The translations under genes were made by a program, and so were the position numbers. A model generated the notes under the pieces. The model was not told where the DNA came from. It saw nothing but the letters and a program-made list of their open reading frames with translations, and searched no databases. From positions 962,501 to 1,026,500 of the forward strand of contig JACVTC010000045.1 of NCBI GenBank assembly GCA_016946835.1: a stretch of DNA of 64,000 bases, read 5' to 3'. Origin of the DNA: Neocallimastix lanati (nom. inval.). Lineage: Eukaryota > Neocallimastigomycota > Neocallimastigomycetes > Neocallimastigales > Neocallimastigaceae. Position 1 is the first letter of the stretch. Each line of letters opens with the position of its first letter. Shown here piece after piece: positions 1-10,539 of this stretch.

Positions 1-358
1 GAGGTATTCTCAATTCTCAAGTAGTATCATAGAGACTAACAAAAGAAATACGAGATTTAAATCCATAACTCCAATAAAGTTCTCTATTAATAATATTTTG
101 AGCTTTAGAGCATCAGCTCTTATTTGAACCAAAGAGAAGATCATAATCTAAAACAAGACTAAGAATAAAGAAAATTAAAACATATTTCTTCAATGGAAGA
201 GGAATATATTTATTTATAAGAAATCGAAAGTACGAATTTAATTTGACATTTAAATTACTGTTTAATTTGGATTGTATAGGTTTCAATGATAAAGATTCAT
301 CAAAAGGAATACCAAGATAAGTATAAGTTATTCGTTTTGGGTAATTTGATACTACCAA
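1..358 (-). pseudogene. LINE-type reverse transcriptase fragment, C-terminal part
   Basis: The minus strand reads an 81-residue open stretch with the block YTYLGIPFDESLSLKPI. This is the YLGIPL-type motif in the thumb/post-palm part of non-LTR (LINE) reverse transcriptases, followed by ..IPLPLKKYVLIF.. and a ..LLFGSNK.. segment usual a little later in such proteins. Downstream, toward position 1, weaker RT-like text continues with stops and frame changes. There is no RT catalytic core, no endonuclease and no start codon context, so this is a dead fragment running off the left edge. It points toward another LINE fragment on the opposite strand just to its right, so the pieces come from separate insertions or a rearrangement. 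The LINE assignment rests on the motif only. Confidence 0.6.
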
Positions 359-384
359 TAAAGAAAGATAGATCTTCGTAATTT

Positions 385-545
385 ATCAGTTTAATAAAAT
401 TAATCGATTATGAAAATAATAAAGCTCCTGGTCCCGATTGTTTTCCGATTGAATTTTTTAAATTCTTTTTTTAGTGAATCTGATTTATCCGATAATCAAG
501 ACGCTTCTTCGGATGGTCACTACTCATATTGGGCTAAATGTTTTC
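385..545 (+). pseudogene. LINE-type reverse transcriptase fragment, palm entry block
   Basis: The plus strand encodes NNKAPGPDCFPIEFFK. This matches the conserved (N)KAPGPDGIPIEF block at the start of the LINE reverse transcriptase domain. Within a few codons the frame hits stops, and the likely continuation is in another frame (..DASSDGHYSYWAKCF..). The piece is short, has no start, and is oriented opposite to the LINE scrap at 1-358. It is a decayed fragment with no expected product. Confidence 0.55.
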
Positions 546-548
546 TTT

Positions 549-775
549 TGTTATTTTTAGTTAAAAATATAAGTATAAAATTTTAAAATTATATTAATTT
601 AAGGAGAAATAATATATATTTTAATATATTCATGTAAATTATGTGACCATTAATAGCATAAAGTCACGTATTATGTTAACTATAAATATCATATAAATGT
701 ACATTATTATTTTGAATATGATTCTAATATTTTTAATATAATAAAGATATTTTTATTTCTAAAAGATATATTTTA
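549..775 (+). repeat. Relic LTR of family A
   Basis: This stretch aligns by eye with the 212-bp LTRs at 5773-5984 and 8910-9121. It starts TGTTA, has the same middle (ATATATT..TATGTGACCA, then AA[G/T]CACxTATTATGTTxACTATAAAT) and a similar A+T tail. It is clearly more diverged than those two. The sequence to its right (950-1215 and about 1490-1870) resembles leader DNA found inside other LTR elements of the window, so it is probably the 5' end of an old element whose coding part has gone. Ends are approximate. Confidence 0.45.
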
Positions 776-949
776 TATTTATTAATAAAATTATATAACT
801 TCGAGCAAAGAAATAATATAATTAATTATAATCTTTATGATTAATTTTGTCATTTTCATAATAACAGAATTAAAATATATTATCAGAAATATTCTAAAAT
901 AAATTTATGAAGGATTAATATGATTTAATAATATTATAATTCGATGTAA

Positions 950-1215
950 ATAATATATATATGTTAAACTCAGTCAAATTATAACTTGAACTGAAAAAAA
1001 AAAAAAAAATAGTCAGTCAATTATAATTTGAACCGATAAATAACATAATCATTCAATTTTATCTTGAACTAAATAAAAAATAAATAAAATAAAATAAAAT
1101 AATTTTTCAATTATAATTTGAATTGAAAATTATATAATCAGTTAAATAATTAATTTGAACTGAAAAATTATATGGTCAGTCAAATAATTAATTTGAACTG
1201 AAAATACTATTGTTA
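950..1215. repeat. Tandem near-palindromic repeats (leader-like array)
   Basis: Five or so imperfect units each contain a near-palindrome of the form CAGTCAAATAATTAATTTGAACTG, which is written here as a consensus core CAGTCAAAT..ATTTGAACTG. Spacing is about 45-60 bp and units are separated by A-runs. Each could fold as a short hairpin in RNA. A similar single or double unit lies at about 6405-6430, inside LTR element A. The array sits just downstream of the relic LTR, so it probably belongs to that element's untranslated leader. Confidence 0.5.
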
Positions 1216-3154
1216 ATTAACAATCAAAATATAAATATTTACATCATACAGTAAATTAAAACTATCACACAAAAAAAAAAAAAAAAACTTTAAAAGAATT
1301 ACATGAACCAAATAATTATTACAATATCTTTAATTTAAATGATAAAAACGAATAATTAAAATCAGTCGTTAAAGAACTCAACAATATATGAAACAATTGA
1401 TAAAATCCCTAAGAACGAAAACTTAAAAAAAATTTATAGCTGATTATATTAGAGTAAAAATTAATAAATCAAAGAAAAGTAATAATTAAAATTTTATTAA
1501 ATCAAAATTATTAATAAATTAAATAATATCAATACTTTATTAAATAAAGTTTCGTATTATAACATATAATGTAATAAAAATTTCAATTTTATAAAATCAA
1601 ATATACATAAAAATTCAAATGTGAATTTTAAATATAATAAATTACATTAATTAATAAATCAAGAGCCAACAGAATTAAACATTTCAAACTTTAATAAATA
1701 ATATTTGTCTTACCAATTAAAATTAAAAATACTTTTTTTTTAAATCAATTTATCAATACAAATAATATTAATTAAAGTTTTATAATTAAAATAAAACAAA
1801 TAAAATTTGATCTATTAATTGTATAATTAATTATATTACTAAACTTTAATTAATAATATCTATTTAAATTCTTTAACAAAGCAAATCAAATGTATCAAAT
1901 GCATGTTAGTGATTTAAAAAAAAAAAAAAGAACTTTAATGAAATATTTACTTGTTAATAATTGATATTTAGCATTTACAATATTCTTTGAAAGTATCATT
2001 ATGAAAATTTATTTAATAAATTATATTTTTAAGTTTTGATAATTAATCTTTAAAGCTATAAGAAATTATTTATAATTAAGAATTCAATGATGTTTATTTT
2101 TCAACGTGATGTAATTTCGATATTCAAAATAAGTTTTATTTGATAAATTGAAGTGTTAAATTCGATTTTTAGAATGAAATTCTATTTGTTTATTAGTTAT
2201 TTGAAAAATAATAAAATTATGGATTTTTTCAAATTATATTTTTTTTATTTTTCAAAATTATTATATTTTACAATAATTAAGTGAAATGAAAATTATTGAC
2301 AACGCAGGATTGATTTTTATTCATGGTAAACACTCATGGATCAATGCCAAAATGAAAGAATTTATTCATTTTAGATACAAAAAATTTTAAAGAAAATATT
2401 TTTTCAATGAAAAGAATTACTAATTTAAAAATAATAGTTAGAAAGCATGGAAATGAGTTAAAAAAAGAATATACAAAAAAATATATATATTTCTATAATT
2501 ATGAATACTTATTATATTTAGTGATAGTTATACTACATATTATATATAATTTGTAGTAATATTTTTATATTATTTATAAAAAAATATAAAAAAAAAAAAA
2601 AACTTAATAATAAAGTCTTCTTAAGATTTTAATCAGTTAAATCAAATATTATAAAATATATAATTTCTATTTAAATTAACATTCATATTATTTTATATTT
2701 TTTCTATTAAAAAATAATTAAAGAATGAAATATTAAATAATAATACTTAGATTTAGATGTTTTTAATTTAATGAAAATTATAAAGACTTTTAAATAAATG
2801 ATTTATTTATTAAAATAGTACATTTTTTTTAATTTATGGAATAAATATAATGATTGTATTGAAAAGAACAAATAATTTTTTTTTATTAAAATTTATTAAT
2901 AGATACTTTTATTAAATATATTTTTTTTAATATTATATTTTTATCTAATGAAAAATGATTAATTTTAGTAATTTTTTCTAATTCTAACGTATTATAATTA
3001 TTTTTAATTAATTATTCACTCAAAAATTTTACAATAATTGAATATATAATTAAGTTCTTTGTACTTCTATTTTCTGTCTATCTTTATTATAAATAAGTTA
3101 ATATTTTTTTAAAGTAATATATTAGTATGGGTTAGAGCTAATAATTTAATACTA
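1216..3154. other. A+T-rich intergenic DNA with old element leader
   Basis: I see no gene here. A part around 1490-1870 resembles both the leader of the copia element near 46150-46400 (AATAAATTAAATAATAT.. and AAAGTTT[GC]GTATTATAA) and sequence at 7380-7500, so it is likely leader DNA of the decayed family-A element beginning at 549. The remainder is A+T-rich with homopolymer runs. It forms the 3' flank of the minus-strand glycosyltransferase gene. Confidence 0.5.
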
Positions 3155-3940
3155 TTATACCATACTATATTCCTTAACTTCAGCAATATTTCTCCTTTTT
3201 CGTTGATTTCTTCTCTTTATTATCCTATTTATTCTTTTTGTCATATGTTTCATATATCTTTTACCACGGTTACAGAGCGATCCTTCTCTCTGTTTGTAAT
3301 AGTAGTAGATCCCTTCATCTGGTGTCTTAAATATTTTAGGCTGGTACTTGTAGCAATTTTCCCGGAAGATTTTATCCTCAGCATATCGTATGTTGGTTGG
3401 GAATCGAAGATTATTGTCATCGAGAAATTTTCTTCGGAATATCGTATCCCATACGAAGACGGTTTTGCCAAATCGTCGGTTTGGTATGTAGTCATCGAAA
3501 TCATTAATACTCTTCACATAGTTACCAACGATCATATCATTATTGGCCGTGTAGTTGTAGAGATTCTCGTAGAATCTAGTATCTACGTCGTCGTCACTAT
3601 CAATAAAACCGACATACTCACCATTTGCAATATTGATACCAGTGTTTCTACAAATGGATGGCCCTTTGTTTTCTTTCATAGAAATCACTTTAATCCTGGA
3701 ATCCTTTTCCTTAAATTCATTCAGTATCTGTAATGAACGATCCGTTGATGCATCATCAATGCATATTATTTCCAAATCTTTTAATGTCTGATCCATTACC
3801 GCTTGAATGGAACGATTTAAGAAATTTTCACTATTATACACAGGGATAATCACAGATATTTTAATGGGGGAAGAACATTTTATTAGTAATAATTGATAGG
3901 AATATACAATGAGTAATAATAAATATCTCAGTATGGACAT
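3155..3940 (-). CDS. GT2-type (GT-A fold) glycosyltransferase with N-terminal membrane segment
   Basis: This intact 261-residue protein likely transfers a sugar from a nucleotide-sugar donor in the secretory pathway. Residues 1-22 are a hydrophobic leader (signal peptide or type II anchor). The GT-A domain follows at once: VIIPVYNSE (30-38), IDDAST (61-66, nucleotide-binding Asp), the AR/CRNTGI helix region (98-102), and FIDSDDD (112-118, the metal-binding DXD site). AEDK at 187-190 fits the catalytic-base ED motif. The C-terminal 30 residues are strongly basic (KRINRIIKRRNQRKRR), unusual for a lumenal enzyme. The start is the first ATG, directly before the leader, and the stop is TAA. The domain resembles bacterial capsule or LPS enzymes, so transfer from rumen bacteria is plausible but untested. 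It is a single exon with higher G+C than its surroundings. Donor and acceptor cannot be told. Confidence 0.85.
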   Translation of the reverse strand: MSILRYLLLLIVYSYQLLLIKCSSPIKISVIIPVYNSENFLNRSIQAVMDQTLKDLEIICIDDASTDRSLQILNEFKEKDSRIKVISMKENKGPSICRNTGINIANGEYVGFIDSDDDVDTRFYENLYNYTANNDMIVGNYVKSINDFDDYIPNRRFGKTVFVWDTIFRRKFLDDNNLRFPTNIRYAEDKIFRENCYKYQPKIFKTPDEGIYYYYKQREGSLCNRGKRYMKHMTKRINRIIKRRNQRKRRNIAEVKEYSMV

Positions 3941-5399
3941 GGAATAAAATAATTTAAAAATGTAAAATAAAAGTAAAAAAAAAAAAAAAAAAAGAATTAA
4001 TTTAATAAATAATGTATATTTATTAAATATATAATATATATTTTAAATTGATTATCAATAGAAATACTAAAACACTTTTTATATATATGAAGTTTTATTT
4101 AGGTTAATTGTAAATAAAATTTAAATATATAAATCATAATAATAAAAAAAATTTAATAGTTAATATAAATATTAAATTTTTATTTTTCCATTTGATTAAT
4201 AAAATTAAATATTAAATAATATTTATATAAGTGATATTTAATGATATAAACATTCTTAAATCTTAATAATTTTTTTTATAACTGAGTTTTAATTTATAAA
4301 TGTATTGAATATCTAAAAATATTTTTTTTTTTTAAAAAAAAAGAAAAAAAAATAAATTTACATTTTTCAAAGTTTTAATTATTTTTATATAATAAAGTAA
4401 TAATTTATTTAATTTTTCAAATTGAAATGAATAATATTATTGATTGTTGATTATGAATAATATTATAAAATTAAACTTGATATATCCTTTACTAATAAAA
4501 TTTCAAAAATAAAATAGTTATTAATCCGTATTTATTATTGAATTTATATAAATTAATTTTTTTTTTATTTTTATTTAAAGAAACTTATATAAATTTATGG
4601 TTTTATACTTTTATTTATTTTATTTTTTTTTTAATAAAAAATTTATACTATAATTTGTATGGCAATTTTTTTAGGAGCAAAATATACTTGAAGCTTTTCA
4701 AAAGAAATATTTAGTAATGAAAAATTTTAAGTATCTATCTCAAATTATCATTTCTTATGGTTTTATTCTTTTTTTTTTTTTTAAAAAAAAAAATATTCAT
4801 CAAATCATTATATAAATTTTAAAATGTTAAGAATAGGATATTTTAAACAAAAATTCATTTTTATTATTTCCTTATAAATATTTATTATAAAATCCAAATA
4901 ATTGTAAAAACATGGAAGGTCCTTAATTAGCTTTATAAATTTTGTACAATTTTTTTTTTTTTTTACAAAAGTGTCCATCCTAAATAGTTTTTTGAATTTA
5001 AGATTTATTAAGATAAAAGTTTTTTTTTTTTTTTTATATATATATATATAATTTTATTATAATTAATATGAATTTCAAAAAATAGTGAAAATTTCAAATT
5101 TAAATTTTATAATGATCAAGGAATTTTTCATTATTCTTATAAAACATATTATTTAAAATAATTGATAGTTCACATTAATATATAAAATTTTTCATAAAAA
5201 ATGGTTGAATAATAATTAAAAAAAAGTCAAGGGAAGCTTAGAAAACTATACCTATACTCAAGATTAATTTAACTATTTACTAGTATACAATCAATATACA
5301 AACAGATCGACATAAATTAGGATAATAGTATTCAAAGAAGAATTAGCGAGTATGATGTAATTAAAAGTATATAAACTTGTTGAAGTTGTTTAAAAAATT
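3941..5399. other. Intergenic A+T-rich DNA, upstream of the GT2 gene
   Basis: No coding signal was found. The stretch holds many A and T homopolymers (about 3970-3993, 4320-4345, 4770-4790, 4950-4965, 5020-5035 plus a short TA run). It includes the presumed promoter of the minus-strand glycosyltransferase, but nothing specific enough to call. Confidence 0.5.
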
Positions 5400-5585
5400 A
5401 ATTTTTTAAGTAATACAAGACCTATTAATGAAAATTTAAACAAATTAAAATCAACAATACAAAATCTATAAATGAATATGATCCAGAAAATCAATAAAAA
5501 ATTACACAAAATAAAATTGGATGAAACCAAATTTCGTAGTACCATCGGATACTTATTATATTGTAACAGACTTGATTTGTTATAA
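5400..5585 (+). pseudogene. Ty1/copia reverse transcriptase scrap
   Basis: The plus strand reads ETKFRSTIGYLLYCNRLDL at about 5519-5580. This is the copia block between RT and RNase H (compare TTYRSAIGNLLYIAICTRPD in the intact element at 45-51 kb). The flanks are stops and A+T noise. It lies just left of LTR element A, as separate host-side debris. Confidence 0.45.
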
Positions 5586-5772
5586 TTTTCATTGGTAATC
5601 TATTCTATATAGGACATATCAAGATATATAACATTACTTCTTAAATTAATATTATTATAAATCTAAAATTATTAAATATTTTTATTATTATCCTCTTATC
5701 ATAATAATAATTAATAATTATTATTATAATTATCATTATTCACTTAATTATTAATGACTTTTTTTCATTTTT

Positions 5773-5984
5773 TGTTAGAAACATAAATATAAAGATTTAT
5801 AGTTATATTAATTAAAGAAGTAATGTTATATGAATTAATATATTAGTGTAAGATATGTGACCAATAGTAATAATAAGCCACATATTATGTTTACTATAAA
5901 TACTATAAAAAAATATAAAATTATGTATATAGACTATTCTTTACTCTAATATAATAATAAAAAAAGAGTATCCTACTTTTAACA
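5773..5984 (+). repeat. 5' LTR of element A
   Basis: 212 bp beginning TGTTAGAAAC and ending CTTTTAACA, with the terminal TG..CA of retroviral-type LTRs. It matches 8910-9121 along its full length. It contains AAGCCACAT, a short motif that recurs in other LTR families of the window. Confidence 0.7.
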
Positions 5985-5987
5985 GAT

Positions 5988-6141
5988 TAAATTAATATAT
6001 TAGTGTAAGATATGTGACCAATAGTAATAATAAGCCACATATTATGTTTACTATAAATACTATAAAAAAATATAAAATTATGTATATAGACTATTCTTTA
6101 CTCTAATATAATAATAAAAAAAGAGTTTCCTATTTTTAACA
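5988..6141 (+). repeat. Second partial copy of LTR A (157-bp tandem duplication)
   Basis: The block from about 5831 to 5984 is repeated immediately downstream with a period of 157 bp (AGTGTAAGATATGTGACC at 5845 and again at 6002), ending in the same TTTTAACA. The join contains GATTAA, the start of the primer-binding site. The duplication therefore copied LTR plus the first PBS bases, as expected from slippage or aberrant plus-strand transfer. Confidence 0.65.
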
Positions 6142-6155
6142 GATTAAAAGTCTCA
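6142..6155 (+). promoter_or_regulatory. Primer-binding site matching a tRNA-Lys(UUU) anticodon arm
   Basis: Directly after the LTR end lies GATTAAAAGTCTCA. Its complement TGAGACTTTTAATC reads as a 5-nt stem strand (TGAGA), a 7-nt loop (CTTTTAA, anticodon UUU) and two bases of the 3' stem. This is the layout of half-tRNA primed copia elements. It is not complementary to a tRNA 3' CCA end. Confidence 0.6.
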
Positions 6156-6560
6156 ATCTCACCAGATTGAGCAAGTAATATAAAAATGATAGGGATAAAT
6201 ATTCAGATAAGTTAATTTTATTATTTTATAAATTAAAAGGTAAAAGATAATTATAATAATCAAAATGTAAAAACATATAAAAACATATTGAAAATTGAGA
6301 ATATTTTTAAAAAAAAAATAAAAAAAAAACAAAAATAATAATAATAATATAAAATTAAAGTAATTTAACAAAACGTTAAACTAAAAAAAAATATATATAT
6401 AGTCAGTTAACAAAATGTTAAACTGAAAATAAAAAAAAAAAATAATAATAATAAAAAAATTTTTACATTTTAACATAAACAAATACAATAAATATATATA
6501 AAAACAAAATAAAAATATTAAATTTTATAGTAAATATAATATATATTTAAAAATATATAT

Positions 6561-6900
6561 ATATGATAAAGTATGCCTATAGGTTTTATTTAAGTTGTTA
6601 TTTAATTATAAATTTTTATTTATTTATTATTTAAAAATTATTATAAAATTAATTAATACATGTATTTAATATGTATTTAATTATTATCTCGAAAATATAA
6701 AAGAATTATAAAATAAATTTGGCATAAAACTGTACAAAGAATAATTATTAAGAATTATTCTTGCTTTTATATTTGTAATTCATAATAAACTATTTAATTA
6801 ATTCTTTTAGAATAACTATTAAGTATTTAAAGTATTTAATATAAAAGGATAAAATAAAATATAAAATATTAAAATAAAATATTCATAAAATATAAATAAA
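6561..6900 (+). repeat. Dispersed repeat R1, copy 1
   Basis: About 340 bp matching 38937-39285 in the same orientation. Shared text includes GATAAAGTA[TC]GCCTA, the block TTATTTAATTATAAATTTTTATTTA, AAAGAATAATTAT, TGCTTTTATATTTGTAATTCATAATAA and the ending ATTCATAAAATA. This copy lacks about 25 bp present in copy 2 (a GGTTCAAGTTC stretch). It is non-coding. It could be a solo LTR or a small non-autonomous element nested in element A. Confidence 0.6.
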
Positions 6901-7837
6901 AATATAAATATATTATAATTAATAAAATATTAATATAAAATAATAATTATTAAAAAAATTAAAAATATAATAAAATAAAATATCAATATAAAAATAATAA
7001 AAATAAAAAGAAATTTATAAATTATTTCAATTTTAACATAAAATTTATGTAATATTAATTTTTATGTTCTTTCATAATTTTATGTCTTTACATAATTTTA
7101 ATTTTATCACGTTATTTTTGATCACGTTTTATTTATGTCACGAATTTGCAAATGATTTATTAATTTATTTTTATGTAATTATTAATAAAATAAATTTATT
7201 AATAATTAAAGTTATTATTTCCATTTCATATCATATATTATATATATTATATATATATTATTAACATAATAAAAAGAAGGTGCAATAAAAAATTTTGTTA
7301 CCCAATATTTTACCACATTCTCAAACTTTAATTTATAATAATAATAATTTTATTATATTATTATCAATTAAAATCAAGAATATATATTATTTTTATCCCA
7401 ATTAATTTATTAGTAAGAATAATATTAATTAAAGCTTTTATAGATAAAATAATCAATAAAATTTGATCTATAAATTAATTACCAAACTTTAATTAATAAC
7501 AACTAATTAAAAAAAAATTTAAAATTAATAAAAAAATTTAAAATTAATAAAAAAAAAAATTCAAAAATTCAAATTAATAACAAATTCAAATTAATAAAAA
7601 TATTCAAATTAAGAATATCAACAATAATAAATATAATATCAATAATAAAAAAATAGTAATACTAATAATATAAAATAAAATAATTAGAATATTAATAATT
7701 CAATATTAATGGCAATAATTTATTAATAAGTATTAATTACATAAATTTTGATGGTTTATTTTTATAAGTAACATTTATTAATGAAATTATTAAAAATTAT
7801 AATAATAATAATATAAAAAATAAAATATATATATATT

Positions 7838-8570
7838 CTGACATTGAAGATAATTCTATTGATAAATTTGATAATTCTCGACATAACTCTTATGAAATTT
7901 ATTCAAAAGACAAAGCTAAAGCCAATGGTATTAGTTCAAATGATGAAGAAGATAATTTAATAGATACCAATGTTGTCAAAAAAAAAAAAAAAAAAAAAAA
8001 AACAATATGAGGAGAAAGTTATAGAATATATTATACAACCTTGGATTAATAAAATTTCAAACATGGAATAGTTGGATGATGAAATCAGTGAATATGCCTC
8101 CAAAAAGGTTACAACAATTTATACACTTGTGGTATAGATGATTATAAAAATTTTGAAATTCTTTTTAATATTTTTTTAAGACTTTTCCATTACTGAAGAT
8201 AATTATTCAAATAATGTAACTAATATTAATGGAGTTAATACTTTTGGTTAATATTTCAATTTCAATTTAAATGATAATCTTCATTATACCATTAATCTCT
8301 TAAATGATTTCTCAAACCAAACAAAGATTAAGTACTGAAATTAATAGTAGTCAAGAATATAGACGTGTTACATCAATATTAAGGGAACATGAACAATCCT
8401 ATAAAATAAAGAAGGATAAATATGAATTATTATGTGACGAAATTATTTAAAAGATTGAATTATTAGAAGCTAAGTATAAGGCTGATATATCAGATTACCT
8501 TTAATCTGTGCATGATTCTATGAATATTTTCTATCATCAAACAGTAAAATATTTCCCAAGGTGATTCATA
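7838..8570 (+). pseudogene. Broken coding-like interior of element A
   Basis: The plus strand has stretches of acidic or charged protein-like text: SDIEDNSIDKFDNSRHN near 7838-7890, then SSNDEEDNLIDTN ending in a long A-run at 7979-8002. After it comes a second frame with RLSTEINSSQEYRRVTSIL, about 8322-8390, and ELLEAKYKADISDYL. Frames are interrupted by stops. The helix-forming charged text could be gag, but no zinc knuckle or enzyme motif is visible. I do not recognise the family. Confidence 0.4.
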
Positions 8571-8909
8571 TATATATAAATATAAAAAAAAAATAATAAT
8601 AAAAATAAAAATTAAATAATAAAATAAGATAAAAAGGTATAATAATAAATTAAGCAAAGAAAGATTAATGGATAATATTTAATAATAAAAAATAAACTCC
8701 AATTCAATTTGAAAGTAAGGGGAAACGTTAGAATTTAAAATATATAAAAATAATTTCTTAAGTTTACAAATAAAAATAAAATAATTCTTTTCATATACTT
8801 AATAATATGTTAGTTGTATTATTATTAAAAATATTATTTTATATAGTAATACATTTGCAATATTTCTCTTCAACTTTAACTTTCACCCAAAGTTAGATTT
8901 GAGGGGGAA

Positions 8910-9121
8910 TGTTAGAAACAAAAATATAAAAATTTATAGTTATATTAATTAAAGGAATAATGTTATATGAATTAATATATTAGTGTAAGATATGTGACCA
9001 ATAGTAATAATAAGCTACATATTATGTTTACTATAAATACCATAAAAAAGTATAAAATTTTGTATATAGACTATTATTTATTCTAATATAATAATAAAAA
9101 AAGAGTTTCCTACTTTTAACA
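8910..9121 (+). repeat. 3' LTR of element A
   Basis: 212 bp, TGTTAGAAAC..TTTTAACA, preceded by the polypurine tract GAGGGGGAA at 8901-8909. It matches the 5' LTR with about eleven differences, including a change in the AAGC[CT]ACAT motif. Confidence 0.7.
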
Positions 9122-9468
9122 TTTTTTTAATATTATTATTAATTATGACTTTTATTGCTATAATAATATTTCTAATTGTTGCTATTATAATTGTTTATTA
9201 TTAGTTGCTACTTTAAAAAAATATAACAGTACTAAAGATAGCAATGATGGTAATAAGTAGTAATTATAAAAAAAATAATAACATCTTATATATTAATATT
9301 TTTTATTTTGAAATATATTAAATATAATATTGAAAAAATAATGTATTTAATTTTTATATATTTCAAAAGGAGATTTTTTATTGTATAAAATATTCATGAT
9401 TTTAAAGAAACAATAAAAATTTTGGGATTCAAATTCTTTAATTCTAAAAAACAATTTTTGTTCTGAGA
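9122..9468. other. A+T-rich spacer
   Basis: I see nothing recognisable between the 3' LTR of element A and the end of the Stealth-like pseudogene. It consists of A+T-rich text with TAATAATAA-type runs. Confidence 0.5.
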
Positions 9469-10480
9469 TTATTTTATCAAAATATTTTTTGACTTCATGT
9501 TTACAATTATTTTATATTGTTTTAAGTCATTTAATAAATTAAACTCCTTTTTAAATGAAATATCTAAGTACATAGTTTTATTTGATATTGCAGGAGATGT
9601 GATATCAAATCCATAAAATTCTATTGTTCTTAGAGGATTAAGAACAGTTGGTTTTGACTTTTTTACTTTTCCATAACCACCAATTATATTTAGATAAAAA
9701 GGATGATTTGTCCCATAAATATTATAAGTGGTAATCATATACATTGGTAGAATAGAGTTATATAATGAATATTTACCATTTTCTAAATTATTAATAGAAT
9801 TCTTATAGAGTTGGCAAATAGGGTCAAAAAGATCTCGATAAAGTGGATACGGTGCATTTTTATAGTACTGTAAACCACTTACATAATGGTCACCGAAATA
9901 ATTAATAATAATCTTATAAGTATTGAAAAATAAATTATTGGAATTTTTTATTTCATTTTCTTCGTGGTGAGAAAGTATTTTTTCAAAATTATATTTAGGA
10001 AAAAAATCTTTATTAAAAAAGAATCATGGATGGTATAGTTTATAAAGTAATAATTATTATTTATATAAATAAAGCGTTCAGATAATCCTGGAATTTTATC
10101 CAAAAACATTTCAATAATATTCTTTATAAGAATAAATACATTAAAATTCATTTTGATCTTCTTCTTTAATTATTATATATATGTTTCCTTCAAATCATGG
10201 TAAATATTTTTTCTATTGAGCGTAATGAATACTTTAGTTTATTCATTTCTAATGTTTTTGTATTTTCATTATTTTCAAAAATATAGACCATAGATACAGT
10301 TTTTACCAACTCCTATTCATTATCAAGGACTTCGCCTTTATAATTCAATAAAAATTCTATTTCTTCTTTTTCTCCATTGCTTATTTCTTTTTTTGGTCCT
10401 TGAAGTTCTTCTTTTTTATTTATATAATTTTCTAAATTGTCCTTTTTAAATAATTCAATACATAAATTCTTATTTTCATG
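9469..10480 (-). pseudogene. Stealth-family sugar-phosphate transferase, frameshifted copy 1
   Basis: Read on the minus strand, the pieces lie in family order but in different frames. First comes NKLKYSLRSIEKIF, resembling the ..ELryslRSIeky.PW.. block that opens the Stealth catalytic region. A FEGNIYIIIKEEDQ strand follows, then MFLDKIPGLSERFIYINNNYY, the hallmark HIPGLSe.FIYfNDDff block (the usual acidic NDD reads NNN here). Next is HYVSGLQYYKNAPYPLYRDLFDPI and YNIYGTNHPF, the later conserved region. Breaks are several: a TGA where the family has Trp (before FEGN), frame changes near 10150 and near the A-run at about 10000, and a TAG upstream. Intact members, including bacterial capsule enzymes and animal GNPTAB, transfer hexose-1-phosphate to glycans. 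The last conserved region is missing. I infer no active product. Confidence 0.6.
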
Positions 10481-10539
10481 GTTGGATCTGTTCTTTATTA
10501 TAAATTAATACATTGGGATTAGAAAAATTTAAAATTTTT

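Larger units (their letters stand above)
5773..9121 (+). mobile_element. Decayed LTR retrotransposon, family A
   Basis: The two 212-bp LTRs (5773-5984 and 8910-9121) both run TGTTAGAAAC..TTTTAACA. They differ by about eleven substitutions by eye, so the insertion is not recent. A purine tract GAGGGGGAA abuts the 3' LTR, fixing the plus orientation. A primer-binding site follows the 5' LTR region at 6142. The flanks TTTTT/TTTTT are compatible with a 5-bp target duplication but are low-complexity. The inside is 2.9 kb of mostly non-coding DNA: a hairpin-prone patch at 6360-6430, the dispersed repeat at 6561-6900, and a broken coding-like stretch at 7838-8570. No protease, integrase or RT motif remains, so it could only have moved by borrowing enzymes. 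Confidence 0.7.

Noticed and set aside
3203-3733. Plus-strand 176-codon frame over the GT2 gene
   Set aside because: Lies antisense to a recognisable glycosyltransferase with all motifs in order. The antisense text has no family features.
6142-6160. tRNA gene suggested by anticodon-arm-like text at primer sites
   Set aside because: Only 14 nt match, with no acceptor, D or T arms around. The position directly inside LTRs explains it as a primer site.
6159-7264. Small hydrophobic frames at 6159-6371 and 7064-7264
   Set aside because: A+T-rich non-coding interior of element A. They overlap hairpin and spacer DNA.
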